A stretch of DNA of 35,252 nt from Sphingomonadaceae bacterium (GTDB lineage Bacteria > Pseudomonadota > Alphaproteobacteria > Sphingomonadales > Sphingomonadaceae), in contig JANYGC010000117.1 in the NCBI GenBank assembly GCA_025359425.1, positions 1 to 35,252 on the forward strand, read 5' to 3'. Below are positions 8,912-18,987 of the stretch, piece after piece. The notes under the pieces are model-generated. The model searched no databases. It worked only from the letters and a program-made list of their open reading frames with translations, and had not been told where the DNA came from. A program made the translations under genes and the position numbers. Within the stretch, counting starts at the first letter, position 1, and each line of letters opens with the position of its first letter.

Positions 8912-10044
8912 CGCGCGGCTTTTGCCAGCGAGCGCAGCGCGCGCGGCATGAAGGCGAGCCCGGCGAACATCGCCGGGGCAATCACTGCGCCCCAATAGAA
9001 ATTGTCCGCGCGCCCGGCGATCATGAACAGCAGGCCATAGCCAAGGAACAGTAGCGTCGCGGTGCTGCCCAGCACAGAACGCCACCCGGCCCAGCCGAGC
9101 ACCATCAGCAGGACCAGCGGTCCCGCGACGTAGTGCGGCAGGAAGCGCAGGTTGCTTGACAGCACAACGCTGGAGAGCCAGCCCGACAGCCCGCGCAGCA
9201 TCAGCCAGTTGGGTCCGACCACGTCATCGGGGCGGACCTGCTGCGCCACCAGATAGAGGTGCAGCCCGAGGTAAGCGAAGAACGCCGCGATCACCGCGAG
9301 CCACGCCGCACCCTCTTGCCAGTCACGCCGCCACAGCGCCAAGGCCGCCATCAGCATCACAAAGGGCAGCGCGTGCTCGCGAATCGCCAGCGCCAAGGCC
9401 GCGACCAGCACCGCGCCGAGCCAGCGTTGCCCTGGCCGGTGCAGCGCCAACGACAGCGCGATCAGCATCCCGGCCCACAGCTCGTGCAGCACGAAATAAT
9501 AGCGGTTGAGGCCGAGTGACGCCCCCATGAATATCAGCGCGGTGCCGATCCGCTGGTACGGCGCGGCGCCCGGTTCTTTGCCAAGCCGCCGCCACCACGC
9601 CCAGACCACCGCGAGCAGCAAGGCGAGCGCGGCGGCAAGCTCGCCCGGGACCAGCACCTCCGCGCCCTGCCCGCGGTCGCCCAGCCACATATCGAGATAG
9701 GCCAGCGTCGGCAGCCGCACCGCGACGCCGGGGCGCAGTGGATAGTCGCTCGTGCGGTGCTCGTCGGCGACCGCGACGTAATAATTCTCGCCCTGCCCGA
9801 TCCGCTGGATCACCCGGTCGTAGAGCGCGAGGTCATCGTCGCGCGGACGCTTGGCGGCTTGGCTGGCCTTGCCGCCGGCGACCGCCTCGACAAAGCCAAC
9901 CGTCGGCTTTTCCATCTTGCCCGCGCTGATCGGAACCACGGCGGCGAAGACCAGCAGCGCGGCCACAGCGAGCAGCAACAGCCGCGCCGAGAAGCGCGGC
10001 CAGGCGGCAAAGCGGTCGGTCGGATCGGATTGAGTGCGGTTCAT
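8908..10044 (-). CDS. Polytopic membrane protein, GT-C glycosyltransferase-like (function unknown)
   Basis: 378 residues. One N-terminal membrane segment is followed by a soluble loop (about residues 45–120) with ENYYVAVADEHR and YPLRPGVAVRLPTLAY, then about eight further membrane segments. This topology and the conserved YY...YP..P..R.P pattern in the first large loop recall lipid-linked-sugar GT-C transferases (GT39/GT87-like), but no clear catalytic DD/DE motif is obvious, so the activity is inferred weakly. The ATG at 10044 has AAAGGGG upstream. It is divergent from ftsH and converges with the DUF4345-like gene. Confidence 0.55.
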   Translation of the reverse strand: MNRTQSDPTDRFAAWPRFSARLLLLAVAALLVFAAVVPISAGKMEKPTVGFVEAVAGGKASQAAKRPRDDDLALYDRVIQRIGQGENYYVAVADEHRTSDYPLRPGVAVRLPTLAYLDMWLGDRGQGAEVLVPGELAAALALLLAVVWAWWRRLGKEPGAAPYQRIGTALIFMGASLGLNRYYFVLHELWAGMLIALSLALHRPGQRWLGAVLVAALALAIREHALPFVMLMAALALWRRDWQEGAAWLAVIAAFFAYLGLHLYLVAQQVRPDDVVGPNWLMLRGLSGWLSSVVLSSNLRFLPHYVAGPLVLLMVLGWAGWRSVLGSTATLLFLGYGLLFMIAGRADNFYWGAVIAPAMFAGLAFMPRALRSLAKAAR

Positions 10045-10113
10045 TTGGGCCCCTTTCGCGCCTTGTGCATGGCGCGAGTCATGCTGACAAGCCACCGATA
10101 GCCCGCCGTTAGC

Positions 10114-10141
10114 TTGCAGTTCACCACCGCCGCCTTACATA
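10114..10141 (+). promoter_or_regulatory. Putative ftsH promoter
   Basis: TTGCAG and TACATA are separated by 16 nt, ending 23 nt before the ftsH ATG, with the Shine–Dalgarno AAAGGA between. The leader would be very short. Seen in sequence; activity inferred. Confidence 0.45.
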
Positions 10142-10164
10142 GGGCGCGAAAGGATCTGGTACGC

Positions 10165-12105
<1,941 letters not shown>

Positions 12106-12109
12106 TCAC

Positions 12110-13198
12110 TCAGCCGATCGACAGCCCCAGCACCGCCAGGGCAAACAGCGTCAGGGCGATCATGGCGAAAACGCCCAGCGCCATGGTCCGCCACAGCGCG
12201 CCGGCGCGGCTCAGGCCATAGGTCTCGCGCAGCTGCCGGTGCATGTGGAACGGCACGTACAGCATCAGCACCGCGATCAGCCCGCCGAGCGAAGTCCAGA
12301 CGTTGATCGCGGTGATTGCCGCAATCACGATCAGCATGAAGCACAGCGAATAGGTCACGAATACGGTGTGATCGTAAATGCGGAAGCGGCGGCTGAACGG
12401 GAACAGCAGCCACACGAACGGCACACTCAGCGGGATCAGCAGCCAGCTGTATTTATAAGCGCTCGCCTGGACCTTGTAGAGCGCAAGGTCCGGGTTCTGC
12501 GTGGCCCGGTCCCAGCCGTCATTGATGCCTTTGGCCCAGTCCGGCCCTGATCCTGCGCCCGACGAGACCTTGATTGGCGGGTCTTTGGCCCCGCTGCCAG
12601 CCCGCTTGTTGGCATTCCCGGTGCGGATCCCCGCGAGCGCCGCCTCGGCCCCGACCAGCCTGCCTGCGATCGCTGCGGTTGGCTGGTCGGCTTGCTCGGC
12701 TGCCGCCAGCTCGGCCTTGATCGCGGCGACGTGCTTGACCGCTTCGCCTTCAGCGGTCGTACCGGCCGGGCCGACCACGGCATTGTTGTCCTTATCGAAA
12801 TGGATCGGATCGCCCGCCAGGTTGAACAGCGCGAAGGTCAGGAACACCACGAACAGGAACAGCGCGATCGGGCTGACGTAGCTCGCGCGGCGGCCGTCGA
12901 TATATTCGCGGGTCAACCGTCCCGGGTGCCACGCCAGCATTGGCAAGGTGCGCCAGATCTTGCCCTCGAAATGGAACACCCCGTGGACCAGATCGCGAAA
13001 GAACGCGGCGAGGGTCTTGTGGACGTGCGCCGCCTGCCCGCATTGATGGCAATGGCTGCCGATCAGCATGGTGCCGCAATTGAGGCAGGCCGCTTCGTGG
13101 CTGTGGCCGTCTGCTGCTTCGCCGTGTCCGGGCTCTACCGCACGCGCGGTCAGTGCGCCCGCGGCGATATCGCCGATCAATTGTCCTGGATCGCTCAC
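12110..13198 (-). CDS. DUF3667 zinc-ribbon membrane protein
   Basis: 362 residues, GTG start. A short zinc ribbon CLNCGTMLIGSHCHQCGQ (about 38–55) precedes the DUF3667 signature: FRDLVHGVFHFEGKIWRTL followed by HPGRLTREYIDGRRASYVSP and a membrane segment. A hydrophilic Ala/Lys-rich loop (about residues 130–235) separates this from four C-terminal membrane segments. The family's role is not known. The divergent neighbour is a small secreted Rap1a-like protein. Confidence 0.8.
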   Translation of the reverse strand: MSDPGQLIGDIAAGALTARAVEPGHGEAADGHSHEAACLNCGTMLIGSHCHQCGQAAHVHKTLAAFFRDLVHGVFHFEGKIWRTLPMLAWHPGRLTREYIDGRRASYVSPIALFLFVVFLTFALFNLAGDPIHFDKDNNAVVGPAGTTAEGEAVKHVAAIKAELAAAEQADQPTAAIAGRLVGAEAALAGIRTGNANKRAGSGAKDPPIKVSSGAGSGPDWAKGINDGWDRATQNPDLALYKVQASAYKYSWLLIPLSVPFVWLLFPFSRRFRIYDHTVFVTYSLCFMLIVIAAITAINVWTSLGGLIAVLMLYVPFHMHRQLRETYGLSRAGALWRTMALGVFAMIALTLFALAVLGLSIG

Positions 13199-13286
13199 TG
13201 CCCTTGCACTCCGCCCTGTGCCGTCATTAATGCTCTGGCAAGCTGGCAGCGGTCAAGCAGTAGCACTATTCAACCAGGGGAATTGC

Positions 13287-13667
13287 ATGTTCAAACGCGG
13301 TACGATGACGCTGATTGCAAGTTTGGCGCTGGCTGCTCCGGTGCTCGCCGCACCCGGAGACATGAATGTCGCCGCTTTCCTCGGCAAAGCCGATGCGCTG
13401 AAGGCCAAGGGCGCACTGGCCTTGTTTTCAGGCGATATCGAAGTCCTGAAGAGTGAGGGCAAAGCCGCGGGAGAGGCTTACAAAGCACGATTGACCAATG
13501 AACGCGCCGCCGGACGTCCATCCAGCTGCCCGCCGCAGGGCACCGGGATCAATTCCGATGAGTTGCTGGGCTTCCTCCGCAGCTATCCCGCCAACGTCCG
13601 ACCACGCGTTTCGATGAAGCAGGCAATGGCGGAATTTTTTATCAAAAAATATCCCTGCCGACGTTAA
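13287..13667 (+). CDS. Small secreted protein, Rap1a/Tai-like
   Basis: 126 residues. A Sec signal peptide (hydrophobic core LIASLALAAPVLA) ends near residue 22. The mature part has a two-cysteine C-terminal layout, SCPPQGTGINSDELLGFLRS...AMAEFFIKKYPC, that resembles the Rap1a/Tai immunity-protein domain, where the two cysteines form a disulfide. No T6SS effector or other secretion gene is nearby, so an immunity role is not supported here. The ATG at 13287 has AGGGGA upstream; the longer frame from 13068 overlaps the DUF3667 gene and is not credible. Confidence 0.65.
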   Translation: MFKRGTMTLIASLALAAPVLAAPGDMNVAAFLGKADALKAKGALALFSGDIEVLKSEGKAAGEAYKARLTNERAAGRPSSCPPQGTGINSDELLGFLRSYPANVRPRVSMKQAMAEFFIKKYPCRR

Positions 13668-13691
13668 TAGGCCCGGCCATCGTTCCAAGCT

Positions 13692-13821
13692 CCGTTCGTC
13701 CCGAGCGAAGTCGAGGGATGGTTCGAGCGAAGCCGAGAACCTTGGGACCTCATCGTAATGCGCGAGCTCGGCCGTCTCGGCTTCGCTCGACGGGTCCTTC
13801 GACTGCGCTCAGGACGAGCGG
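13692..13821. repeat. Intergenic imperfect-palindrome element A
   Basis: Two arms of about 49 nt (13692–13740 and 13773–13821) are imperfect reverse complements, both containing GTCGAGCGAAGCCGAGA-like and CGTCC(C/T)GAGCG-like blocks. The centre is about 32 nt. There is no coding potential. It lies between convergent genes, next to a terminator. MITE/REPIN-like architecture is inferred. Confidence 0.75.
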
Positions 13822-13830
13822 GTTTAGTAC

Positions 13831-13865
13831 AAAAGCCCGCCCCCTTGCCGGAAGCGGGCCTTTTT
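13831..13865. terminator. Bidirectional intrinsic terminator between the Rap1a-like gene and rpoZ
   Basis: GCCCGC (13835–13840) pairs with GCGGGC (13854–13859). The stem is flanked by AAAA on the left and CTTTTT on the right, giving a U-tract in both directions. Confidence 0.75.
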
Positions 13866-13887
13866 GTAGCCAGCGAAGGCGCAGGAA

Positions 13888-14232
13888 TTACCCCTCGTAA
13901 TCGCCGCCGATCGAGGTGTTGCGCACCGGCGCAGCAGCGGTAATCCGCAGCGCTTCGGCCGACTGGCTGAGCGAGCCGACATCATCGACCTCGTCATCGT
14001 CTTCAGGCAGCACGCGCTGGAGCGAATTGATCACCGATTCCTTGAGCAGATCAGGCCGCACGGTCACCTCGGCGATTTCGCGCAAGGCAACCACCGGGTT
14101 CTTGTCACGATCCCGGTCGATGGTCAGTTCGGCCCCGCCCGAAATCTCGCGCGCACGCTGCGCGGCGAGCAGCACCAGGTCGAAGCGGTTGGGAATCTTG
14201 TCGACGCAATCTTCAACGGTAACGCGCGCCAT
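13888..14232 (-). CDS. rpoZ: DNA-directed RNA polymerase subunit omega
   Basis: 114 residues starting [20 protein letters not shown], with the family core [13 protein letters not shown] and [12 protein letters not shown]. The tail is long and acidic (about residues 82–114), as is usual in alphaproteobacteria. Omega assists beta' folding and RNA polymerase assembly. An in-frame upstream extension to 14283 lacks family similarity, so the ATG at 14232 is used. A bidirectional terminator lies 23 nt past the stop. Confidence 0.95.
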   Translation of the reverse strand: MARVTVEDCVDKIPNRFDLVLLAAQRAREISGGAELTIDRDRDKNPVVALREIAEVTVRPDLLKESVINSLQRVLPEDDDEVDDVGSLSQSAEALRITAAAPVRNTSIGGDYEG

Positions 14233-14345
14233 GGGCACTCCAATTCGTAAGTTGTCCGGGAATGCACCGCGCCTACACGGCAACGCTTTGATAAGTCAAG
14301 AAATATTCGCATAAACCGTTGAACTATAACGATTATTTTGCCGAA

Positions 14346-15854
14346 TCAATCGTAGCTGTTGCCGGCCATGTTGTCATTGGCGAGGTCGCTGAAGCGGGTG
14401 ATGCGCGCTTCGAAGCGCAGTTGCACTTTGCCAGTCGAGCCGTGACGCTGCTTGGCGACGATCAGTTCGGCCAGGCCATGCACCCGTTCCATTTCGGCAG
14501 CCCAGGCGGAATGCAATTCATGCGTTTTGCCGTCATCACCGTCGGCCGGCTGCTTGGGCTCCTTGTTGGCAATGTAGTAATCCTCGCGGAACACGAACCA
14601 GACCATGTCGGCGTCTTGCTCGATCGAGCCCGATTCGCGCAAATCCGAGAGTTGCGGGCGCTTGTCCTCGCGTTGCTCGACCGCGCGGCTGAGCTGGGAC
14701 AGCGCAATCACCGGCACGCCGAGCTCTTTGGCCAGCGTCTTCAAACCGCGGCTGATCTCGGAGATTTCGTTGACCCGGTTATCGGTGCTGCGGCCCGATC
14801 CTTGCAACAGCTGGAGGTAATCGACCACCACCAGCCCGATATCGTGGCGCCGCTTGAGCCGCCGCGCGCGGGTGCGCAGCGCGGCGATCGACAGCGCCGG
14901 GGTATCGTCGATGTACAGCGGCAGCTCGGCGAGCCGCTGGCTGGCGAACGACAGCTGCTGGAAATCCTCGCGGCTGATCTTGCCCATCCGCAAGGCTTCG
15001 CTGCTGATCCCCGATTGCTCGGCGAGAATACGCGTGGCGAGTTGGTCGGCGCTCATTTCGAGGCTGAAGAACGCGGTCGCCGCGCCGACCGACTTGTCAG
15101 GCGCGATCCCGTCGGCGAGGTCGCGGCGCAGGCGATCGGCGGCGTTGAAGGCGATATTGGTGGCGAGCGCGGTCTTGCCCATGCCCGGACGGCCCGCAAG
15201 AATGATCAGATCCGAATCGTGCAGTCCGCCGATCTTCTCGTTGATCGAGGTCAGCCCGGTGGTCTTGCCCGAGATGTGCCCGCCCGACAGCAGCGCCTGC
15301 TCGATCATGCCCAGCGCGGTGCGGGTGGACACCGCGAACGGCTGCGCCTCGCTGCCGGTCGCGGCGCCCTCGGCCACCTGGTACAGCGCCGCTTCGGCTG
15401 CCGCGATCTGCTCCATCGGCTCGACGCTCTCGCTGGTATCGAGCGCGGAGTTGACCAGGTTGCGCCCGACCGAAACCAGCTCGCGCAGCAAGGCGAGGTC
15501 GTAGATCTGCTCGGCCAGTTCGCGCGGGGCGAGCAAGCCCTGCCCGTCGGCGGTCAGCCGCGCCAGATAAGCCGCGCCGCCGAGGTCCTTGAGCGCCTCA
15601 TCGGCCTCGAAATAGGGCCGCAGGGTGACCGGCGTGACCACTGCCTTGCGGTCGAGCAACTGCAGGATCCGCTCATAAATCCGCGCATGCACCGGCTCGA
15701 AGAAGTGCTCAGGCCGCAGCGGTGTATTGAGTTCCTCGATCACCCGGTTGTCGATTAGCGCCGCGCCCAGGAACGCCGCCTCGGCCTCGACATTGGAGGG
15801 CAGCGCCCGCGCGGCGACTTCATCGGGGCGGGTGATCAGATCGGTCTCGGCCAT
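14346..15854 (-). CDS. dnaB: Replicative DNA helicase DnaB
   Basis: 502 residues. The N-terminal domain begins at LPSNVEAEAAFLGAALIDN and the RecA-like C-terminal domain carries Walker A GRPGMGKT (221–228), with SLEMSADQLA, VVVDYLQLL (Walker B) and SQLSRAVEQREDKRPQLSDL, all DnaB hallmarks. DnaB is the hexameric helicase that unwinds DNA at the fork and recruits primase. The frame is open upstream to 16070, but that part runs through repeat element B; the ATG at 15854 matches the family start. No intein is present. Confidence 0.97.
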   Translation of the reverse strand: MAETDLITRPDEVAARALPSNVEAEAAFLGAALIDNRVIEELNTPLRPEHFFEPVHARIYERILQLLDRKAVVTPVTLRPYFEADEALKDLGGAAYLARLTADGQGLLAPRELAEQIYDLALLRELVSVGRNLVNSALDTSESVEPMEQIAAAEAALYQVAEGAATGSEAQPFAVSTRTALGMIEQALLSGGHISGKTTGLTSINEKIGGLHDSDLIILAGRPGMGKTALATNIAFNAADRLRRDLADGIAPDKSVGAATAFFSLEMSADQLATRILAEQSGISSEALRMGKISREDFQQLSFASQRLAELPLYIDDTPALSIAALRTRARRLKRRHDIGLVVVDYLQLLQGSGRSTDNRVNEISEISRGLKTLAKELGVPVIALSQLSRAVEQREDKRPQLSDLRESGSIEQDADMVWFVFREDYYIANKEPKQPADGDDGKTHELHSAWAAEMERVHGLAELIVAKQRHGSTGKVQLRFEARITRFSDLANDNMAGNSYD

Positions 15855-16195
15855 GTCAGGCTCAATGCGCGTGGGTGCTTTGCGGCGCAAGACGGTGCTG
15901 GCGATTCGAGGCTGTGGATAGCGGGGATGAAGGAAGATTTGTTTCGCGCAGAGACCGCAGAGTCCGCAGAGAAGAGAGGCGCAGAGTTGCTGCGCAGAGC
16001 CGCAGGCTCCTGAAGTCCGCGAACGCCGTGGTAATCGCGACGATTGGATAAGAAAGCGGCTACGCCGCAATCACAAACTCTCTGCGTCTCTCTTCTCTGC
16101 GGACTCTGCGGTCTCTGCGCGAAAACCTCTTCAAGCCTAATCTTCAAACCTTCTCCTTGCCCCCCATTGCTGCATTTGCGAGAAGCCGCGCCAGC
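15855..16195. other. 341-nt non-coding gap between divergent dnaB and UPF0262
   Basis: More than half of the gap is palindrome element B (15942–16124). The flanks of 87 nt and 71 nt must hold the promoters of both genes, but I could not pick convincing -35/-10 pairs. No RNA gene was recognised. Confidence 0.6.
15942..16124. repeat. Intergenic long-palindrome element B
   Basis: The arms 15942–15986 and 16080–16124 are reverse complements over 45 nt with a single mismatch, built on repeated CGCAGAG units. The 93-nt centre contains a second, weaker complementarity (about 15987–16002 with 16057–16071). The RNA or single-stranded DNA could form a very long hairpin. No ORF of its own. Confidence 0.85.
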
Positions 16196-16678
16196 ATGCC
16201 TGACCCCCGGATCATCCATATCGAGCTCGATGAAGCGACGATCCTGTGGCGCAACGCCGATATCGAGCAGGAACGGCGCATCGCGATCTTCGACCTGATC
16301 GAGGAAAATACGTTCAAGCCACTGCGCGCGTGGGAGGCCGGGCACCACGGCCCCTACCGGATCAAGCTCGCGGTTGAGGAAGGCCGGCTGGCGCTCGAAG
16401 TGAGCGATGAGGATGGCCAGGTGCTCGAACTGCTGGTGCTTGGCCTGGGCCGGTTCCGCCGTCCGATCCGCGACTACTTCGCGATCTGTGACAGCTATTA
16501 CCAGGCGATCCGCAAGGCCACCGCAAGCGAGATCGAGACAATCGACATGGCCCGGCGCGGCGTTCACAACGAAGCTGCCGAATTGCTGGTCGAGCGGCTC
16601 GCCGGCAAGGTCGATACCGACTTCGCCACCGCAAGACGGCTGTTCACTTTGATCTGCGTGCTGCATATCAGGGGTTGA
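16196..16678 (+). CDS. UPF0262 family protein
   Basis: 160 residues, the usual length. Family blocks include RIIHIELDEATILWRNADIE, FDLIEENTFKPL, GPYRIKLAVEEGRLAL, RRPIRDYFAICDSYYQAIR and IDMARRGVHNEAAELLVERL. It is a cytoplasmic alphaproteobacterial protein of unknown function. It is the first gene of an operon: its stop lies 17 nt before the start of the GH25 gene, which itself overlaps cdd. Confidence 0.9.
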   Translation: MPDPRIIHIELDEATILWRNADIEQERRIAIFDLIEENTFKPLRAWEAGHHGPYRIKLAVEEGRLALEVSDEDGQVLELLVLGLGRFRRPIRDYFAICDSYYQAIRKATASEIETIDMARRGVHNEAAELLVERLAGKVDTDFATARRLFTLICVLHIRG

Positions 16679-16695
16679 GGGGTCGTACGAAAATC

Positions 16696-17394
16696 ATGGC
16701 ACGCAAGAAATCCACCGCATCGCGGCTGCGCCTGTTTGGCGTCGTGCTGCTGGCCGCGCTGATCGCGGCGGGCTGGGGCTGGTGGAGCCTGCACCACTGG
16801 CGCCCTGGCCGCGCTGACTTCCCGGTGCAAGGGATCGAGGTTGGTGACGGTGACGGCGCGGTCAACTGGAAGGCGGCCAAGGCGATCGGCGCGACTTTCG
16901 TCTATCTCGATGCCTCGGCCAGTGCCTTCGCCCGCGATCCGGCCTTCGTCAAGAACCTCGAAGATGCGCGCGCTGCCAAGCTCCAGGTCGGCGCGGTGCA
17001 CAAGTACGATCCGTGCCAGCCGGCCGAAAAACAGGCCGCCAACTTCGTCACCGTAGTCCCGCGCGACCGGACCATGCTGCCGCCCGCAGTCGATCTCGAT
17101 CTGCTGGCCGAAGATTGCCCGGTCAGGGTCAGCGACGCCGGCGTAACCAGCGAACTGATGACCTTCCTCAACCAGATCGAAACTCACACCGGCAAGCCGA
17201 CCATCCTCAAGATTTCCAGCAGCTTCGAGAAGCGCTATCACCTCGCCGCGAAGATCGATCGCAACCTGTGGCTGGTGCGTGACCGCTTTGCCCCTGACTA
17301 TGCCGGGAGGCCGTGGATGCTGTGGACTGCCAACGCGATGCTCGACAGCGAGGCCAGCGACGGCGCGCTGCGCTGGGTGGTGGTCGGCAAATGA
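16696..17394 (+). CDS. GH25-family (Ch-type lysozyme-like) protein with altered catalytic residues
   Basis: 232 residues. An N-terminal membrane anchor or signal (FGVVLLAALIAAGWGWW) precedes a GH25-like barrel: FPVQGIEVGDGDGAVNWKAA, VGAVHKYDPCQPAEKQAANF, LPPAVDLDLLAEDCP. GH25 muramidases cleave peptidoglycan. In active enzymes the first motif is normally GIDVS and the catalytic motif DxE; here they read GIEVG and DLD, so activity is doubtful. A TTG at 16675 is in frame, but the ATG at 16696 is preferred. The stop overlaps the cdd start by 4 nt (ATGA). Confidence 0.75.
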   Translation: MARKKSTASRLRLFGVVLLAALIAAGWGWWSLHHWRPGRADFPVQGIEVGDGDGAVNWKAAKAIGATFVYLDASASAFARDPAFVKNLEDARAAKLQVGAVHKYDPCQPAEKQAANFVTVVPRDRTMLPPAVDLDLLAEDCPVRVSDAGVTSELMTFLNQIETHTGKPTILKISSSFEKRYHLAAKIDRNLWLVRDRFAPDYAGRPWMLWTANAMLDSEASDGALRWVVVGK

Positions 17395-17819
17395 GCTGGA
17401 CGAAAGATTCCCTGATCGCGGCCGCGCGCGATGCCGCCGCAGGGGCCTATGCGCCCTATTCGCAGTTCCATGTCGGCGCGGCGCTGGGCTTTGCCGATGG
17501 CAGCGTGGTCACCGGGGCCAATGTCGAGAACGCCAGCTACGGCCTGACCCTGTGCGCTGAAACGGTGGCGGTGGGCAAGGTGCTATCAGCAGGCTTGCGC
17601 GGCCGGCTTGAAGCGGTGGCAGTAATCGGCGGCAAAGCGGGCCAGCTTGGCAGAGGAGCGCCGGTCAGCCCGTGCGGGCGCTGCCGCCAGATGCTGAGCG
17701 AAGTGGCGCAGCTTGGCGACAGCGATCCTACGGTGTGGTGTGTCGGCGGGGACGAGGTGCTCGAAATACGTCTGTCAGCTTTGCTGCCGCATGCCTTCGG
17801 CCCGGCCAACCTCACCTGA
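17391..17819 (+). CDS. cdd: Cytidine deaminase
   Basis: 142 residues, the short tetrameric form. It deaminates cytidine and deoxycytidine to uridine and deoxyuridine in pyrimidine salvage. The zinc site is complete: CAE (Cys55, Glu57) and PCGRCRQ (Cys95, Cys98); AYAPYSQFHVGAAL and TGANVENASYGLTLCAE fit the family. Translation is probably coupled to the GH25 gene through the ATGA overlap. It converges with the M14 gene 16 nt away. Confidence 0.96.
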   Translation: MSWTKDSLIAAARDAAAGAYAPYSQFHVGAALGFADGSVVTGANVENASYGLTLCAETVAVGKVLSAGLRGRLEAVAVIGGKAGQLGRGAPVSPCGRCRQMLSEVAQLGDSDPTVWCVGGDEVLEIRLSALLPHAFGPANLT

Positions 17820-17835
17820 GCGCTTCGTAGGTACG

Positions 17836-18987
17836 TCAGGCCGGCGCAGCAGTCCGCTCATTCAGCCACTCCAGCAGCGCCCCGAGGCAATCCCGGCCCA
17901 GCAGCGCCGAGCGTTCGGGCGACCAGCCTTGCCCGCCGCAGGGCAGATCGTCGTTGTCCTTGAACGGCATTTCCAGCGTCATCGTCACCGCGCCGAATCG
18001 CTCGGCGAGCTGGTTGGTCGACATGGCCAGGTTGGCGTGGCCGGCGCGCGCCACCGGATAGCCGATCCGGGTCTGGAAATCGGGGCTGCGGGCCGCAAGG
18101 ATCGCGGCGTAGCGGTCATACCCCGCCTGCTGCGCCTGGGTCCACGCGGGGATGCCCTGAAAACCGGCGAGGAACACCGCCGGGATTGCCTCGTCGCCGT
18201 GGACATCGATCGCGAAATCCAGCCCGCTCTCGTCCATCGCATTGCGGATGCACAGCACTTCGGGCGATTTCTCCGCGCTCGGTTCGGCCCATTCGCGGTT
18301 GAGGTTGATCCCGGCCGCATTGGTGCGCAGGTGCCCGCGCCGCGAGCCATCGGGGTTGGCGTTGGGGACCACGTGGAACCGGCACAATTGGCGCAGCTTG
18401 CGCGCCACCGGATCGGCCGGATCGGTCAGCCGGTCGAGCGCGCCTTCCATCCACCATTCGGCCATGCTTTCACCCGGATGCTGGCGGGCATAGAGCCACA
18501 CTTGCTTGGGGCCCTCGCCCAGCTCGAGGCAATCGATCGGCTGGCCTTCGATGCTATGCCCCAGCACGCGGTGGATCACGCCTTCGGCCAGGGCTGCGCC
18601 GCTAACCAGATCGTGGTGCCGTTCCATCGAATAGGGCGCGAAGTAAGCAAACCAGGCCAGATTGCCGCCGGGCCGATAGGTGATCGTCAGCGTGCCGTCG
18701 TCCTGCTTGGGATCGAAGCTGCTGTCGGCCCGGCCCCAGAATTCGCGGTCCTCGCTCACCGCCGCGCGGTAGGCCGGCCAGCCGCCCGGATAGGCCGACT
18801 TGTTCAGCCCGGTGATCCGCAGGGTCAGCTCGCGCCCGGCGCACTGGCTCACCCGGAAATGGAACCATTGAAAGAAGTCGGACTCGCGGTCTTGGCGGAT
18901 TTTGAGGGTGGCTGCGGTGTCCGCGGTGGCGAGCACTTCGATATTGCCGCTGTCGAAGGCGGCGTCGATCTGGATGGTCGTGGTCAT
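17836..18987 (-). CDS. M14-family zinc carboxypeptidase (cytosolic carboxypeptidase-like)
   Basis: 383 residues with no signal peptide. An N-terminal beta-rich domain (about 1–125) is followed by an M14 peptidase domain. Zinc ligands are in [12 protein letters not shown] (HxxE) and DVHGDE; substrate-binding residues are in NPDGSRRGH and INLNREW; the catalytic Glu is in TLEMPF. The N-domain plus M14 layout matches the CCP/Nna1-like subfamily, which removes C-terminal residues from proteins in eukaryotes; the bacterial substrate is unknown. Its ATG overlaps the stop of the downstream DUF4136 gene (18984) by 4 nt, so it is cotranslated with it. Confidence 0.9.
   Translation of the reverse strand: MTTTIQIDAAFDSGNIEVLATADTAATLKIRQDRESDFFQWFHFRVSQCAGRELTLRITGLNKSAYPGGWPAYRAAVSEDREFWGRADSSFDPKQDDGTLTITYRPGGNLAWFAYFAPYSMERHHDLVSGAALAEGVIHRVLGHSIEGQPIDCLELGEGPKQVWLYARQHPGESMAEWWMEGALDRLTDPADPVARKLRQLCRFHVVPNANPDGSRRGHLRTNAAGINLNREWAEPSAEKSPEVLCIRNAMDESGLDFAIDVHGDEAIPAVFLAGFQGIPAWTQAQQAGYDRYAAILAARSPDFQTRIGYPVARAGHANLAMSTNQLAERFGAVTMTLEMPFKDNDDLPCGGQGWSPERSALLGRDCLGALLEWLNERTAAPA

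Noticed and set aside
13287..13667. Toxin–immunity module around the Rap1a-like protein
   Set aside because: No effector, VgrG, Hcp or other secretion gene lies nearby; the neighbours are a DUF3667 protein and rpoZ.
15855..16070. N-terminal extension of DnaB
   Set aside because: The residues come from repeat element B and are Cys/Arg-rich; DnaB proteins start near the ATG at 15854.
13692..16124. Possibility that the palindrome elements are CRISPR or integron attC sites
   Set aside because: There are no regularly spaced short repeats with spacers, no cas or intI gene, and the elements are single and scattered.
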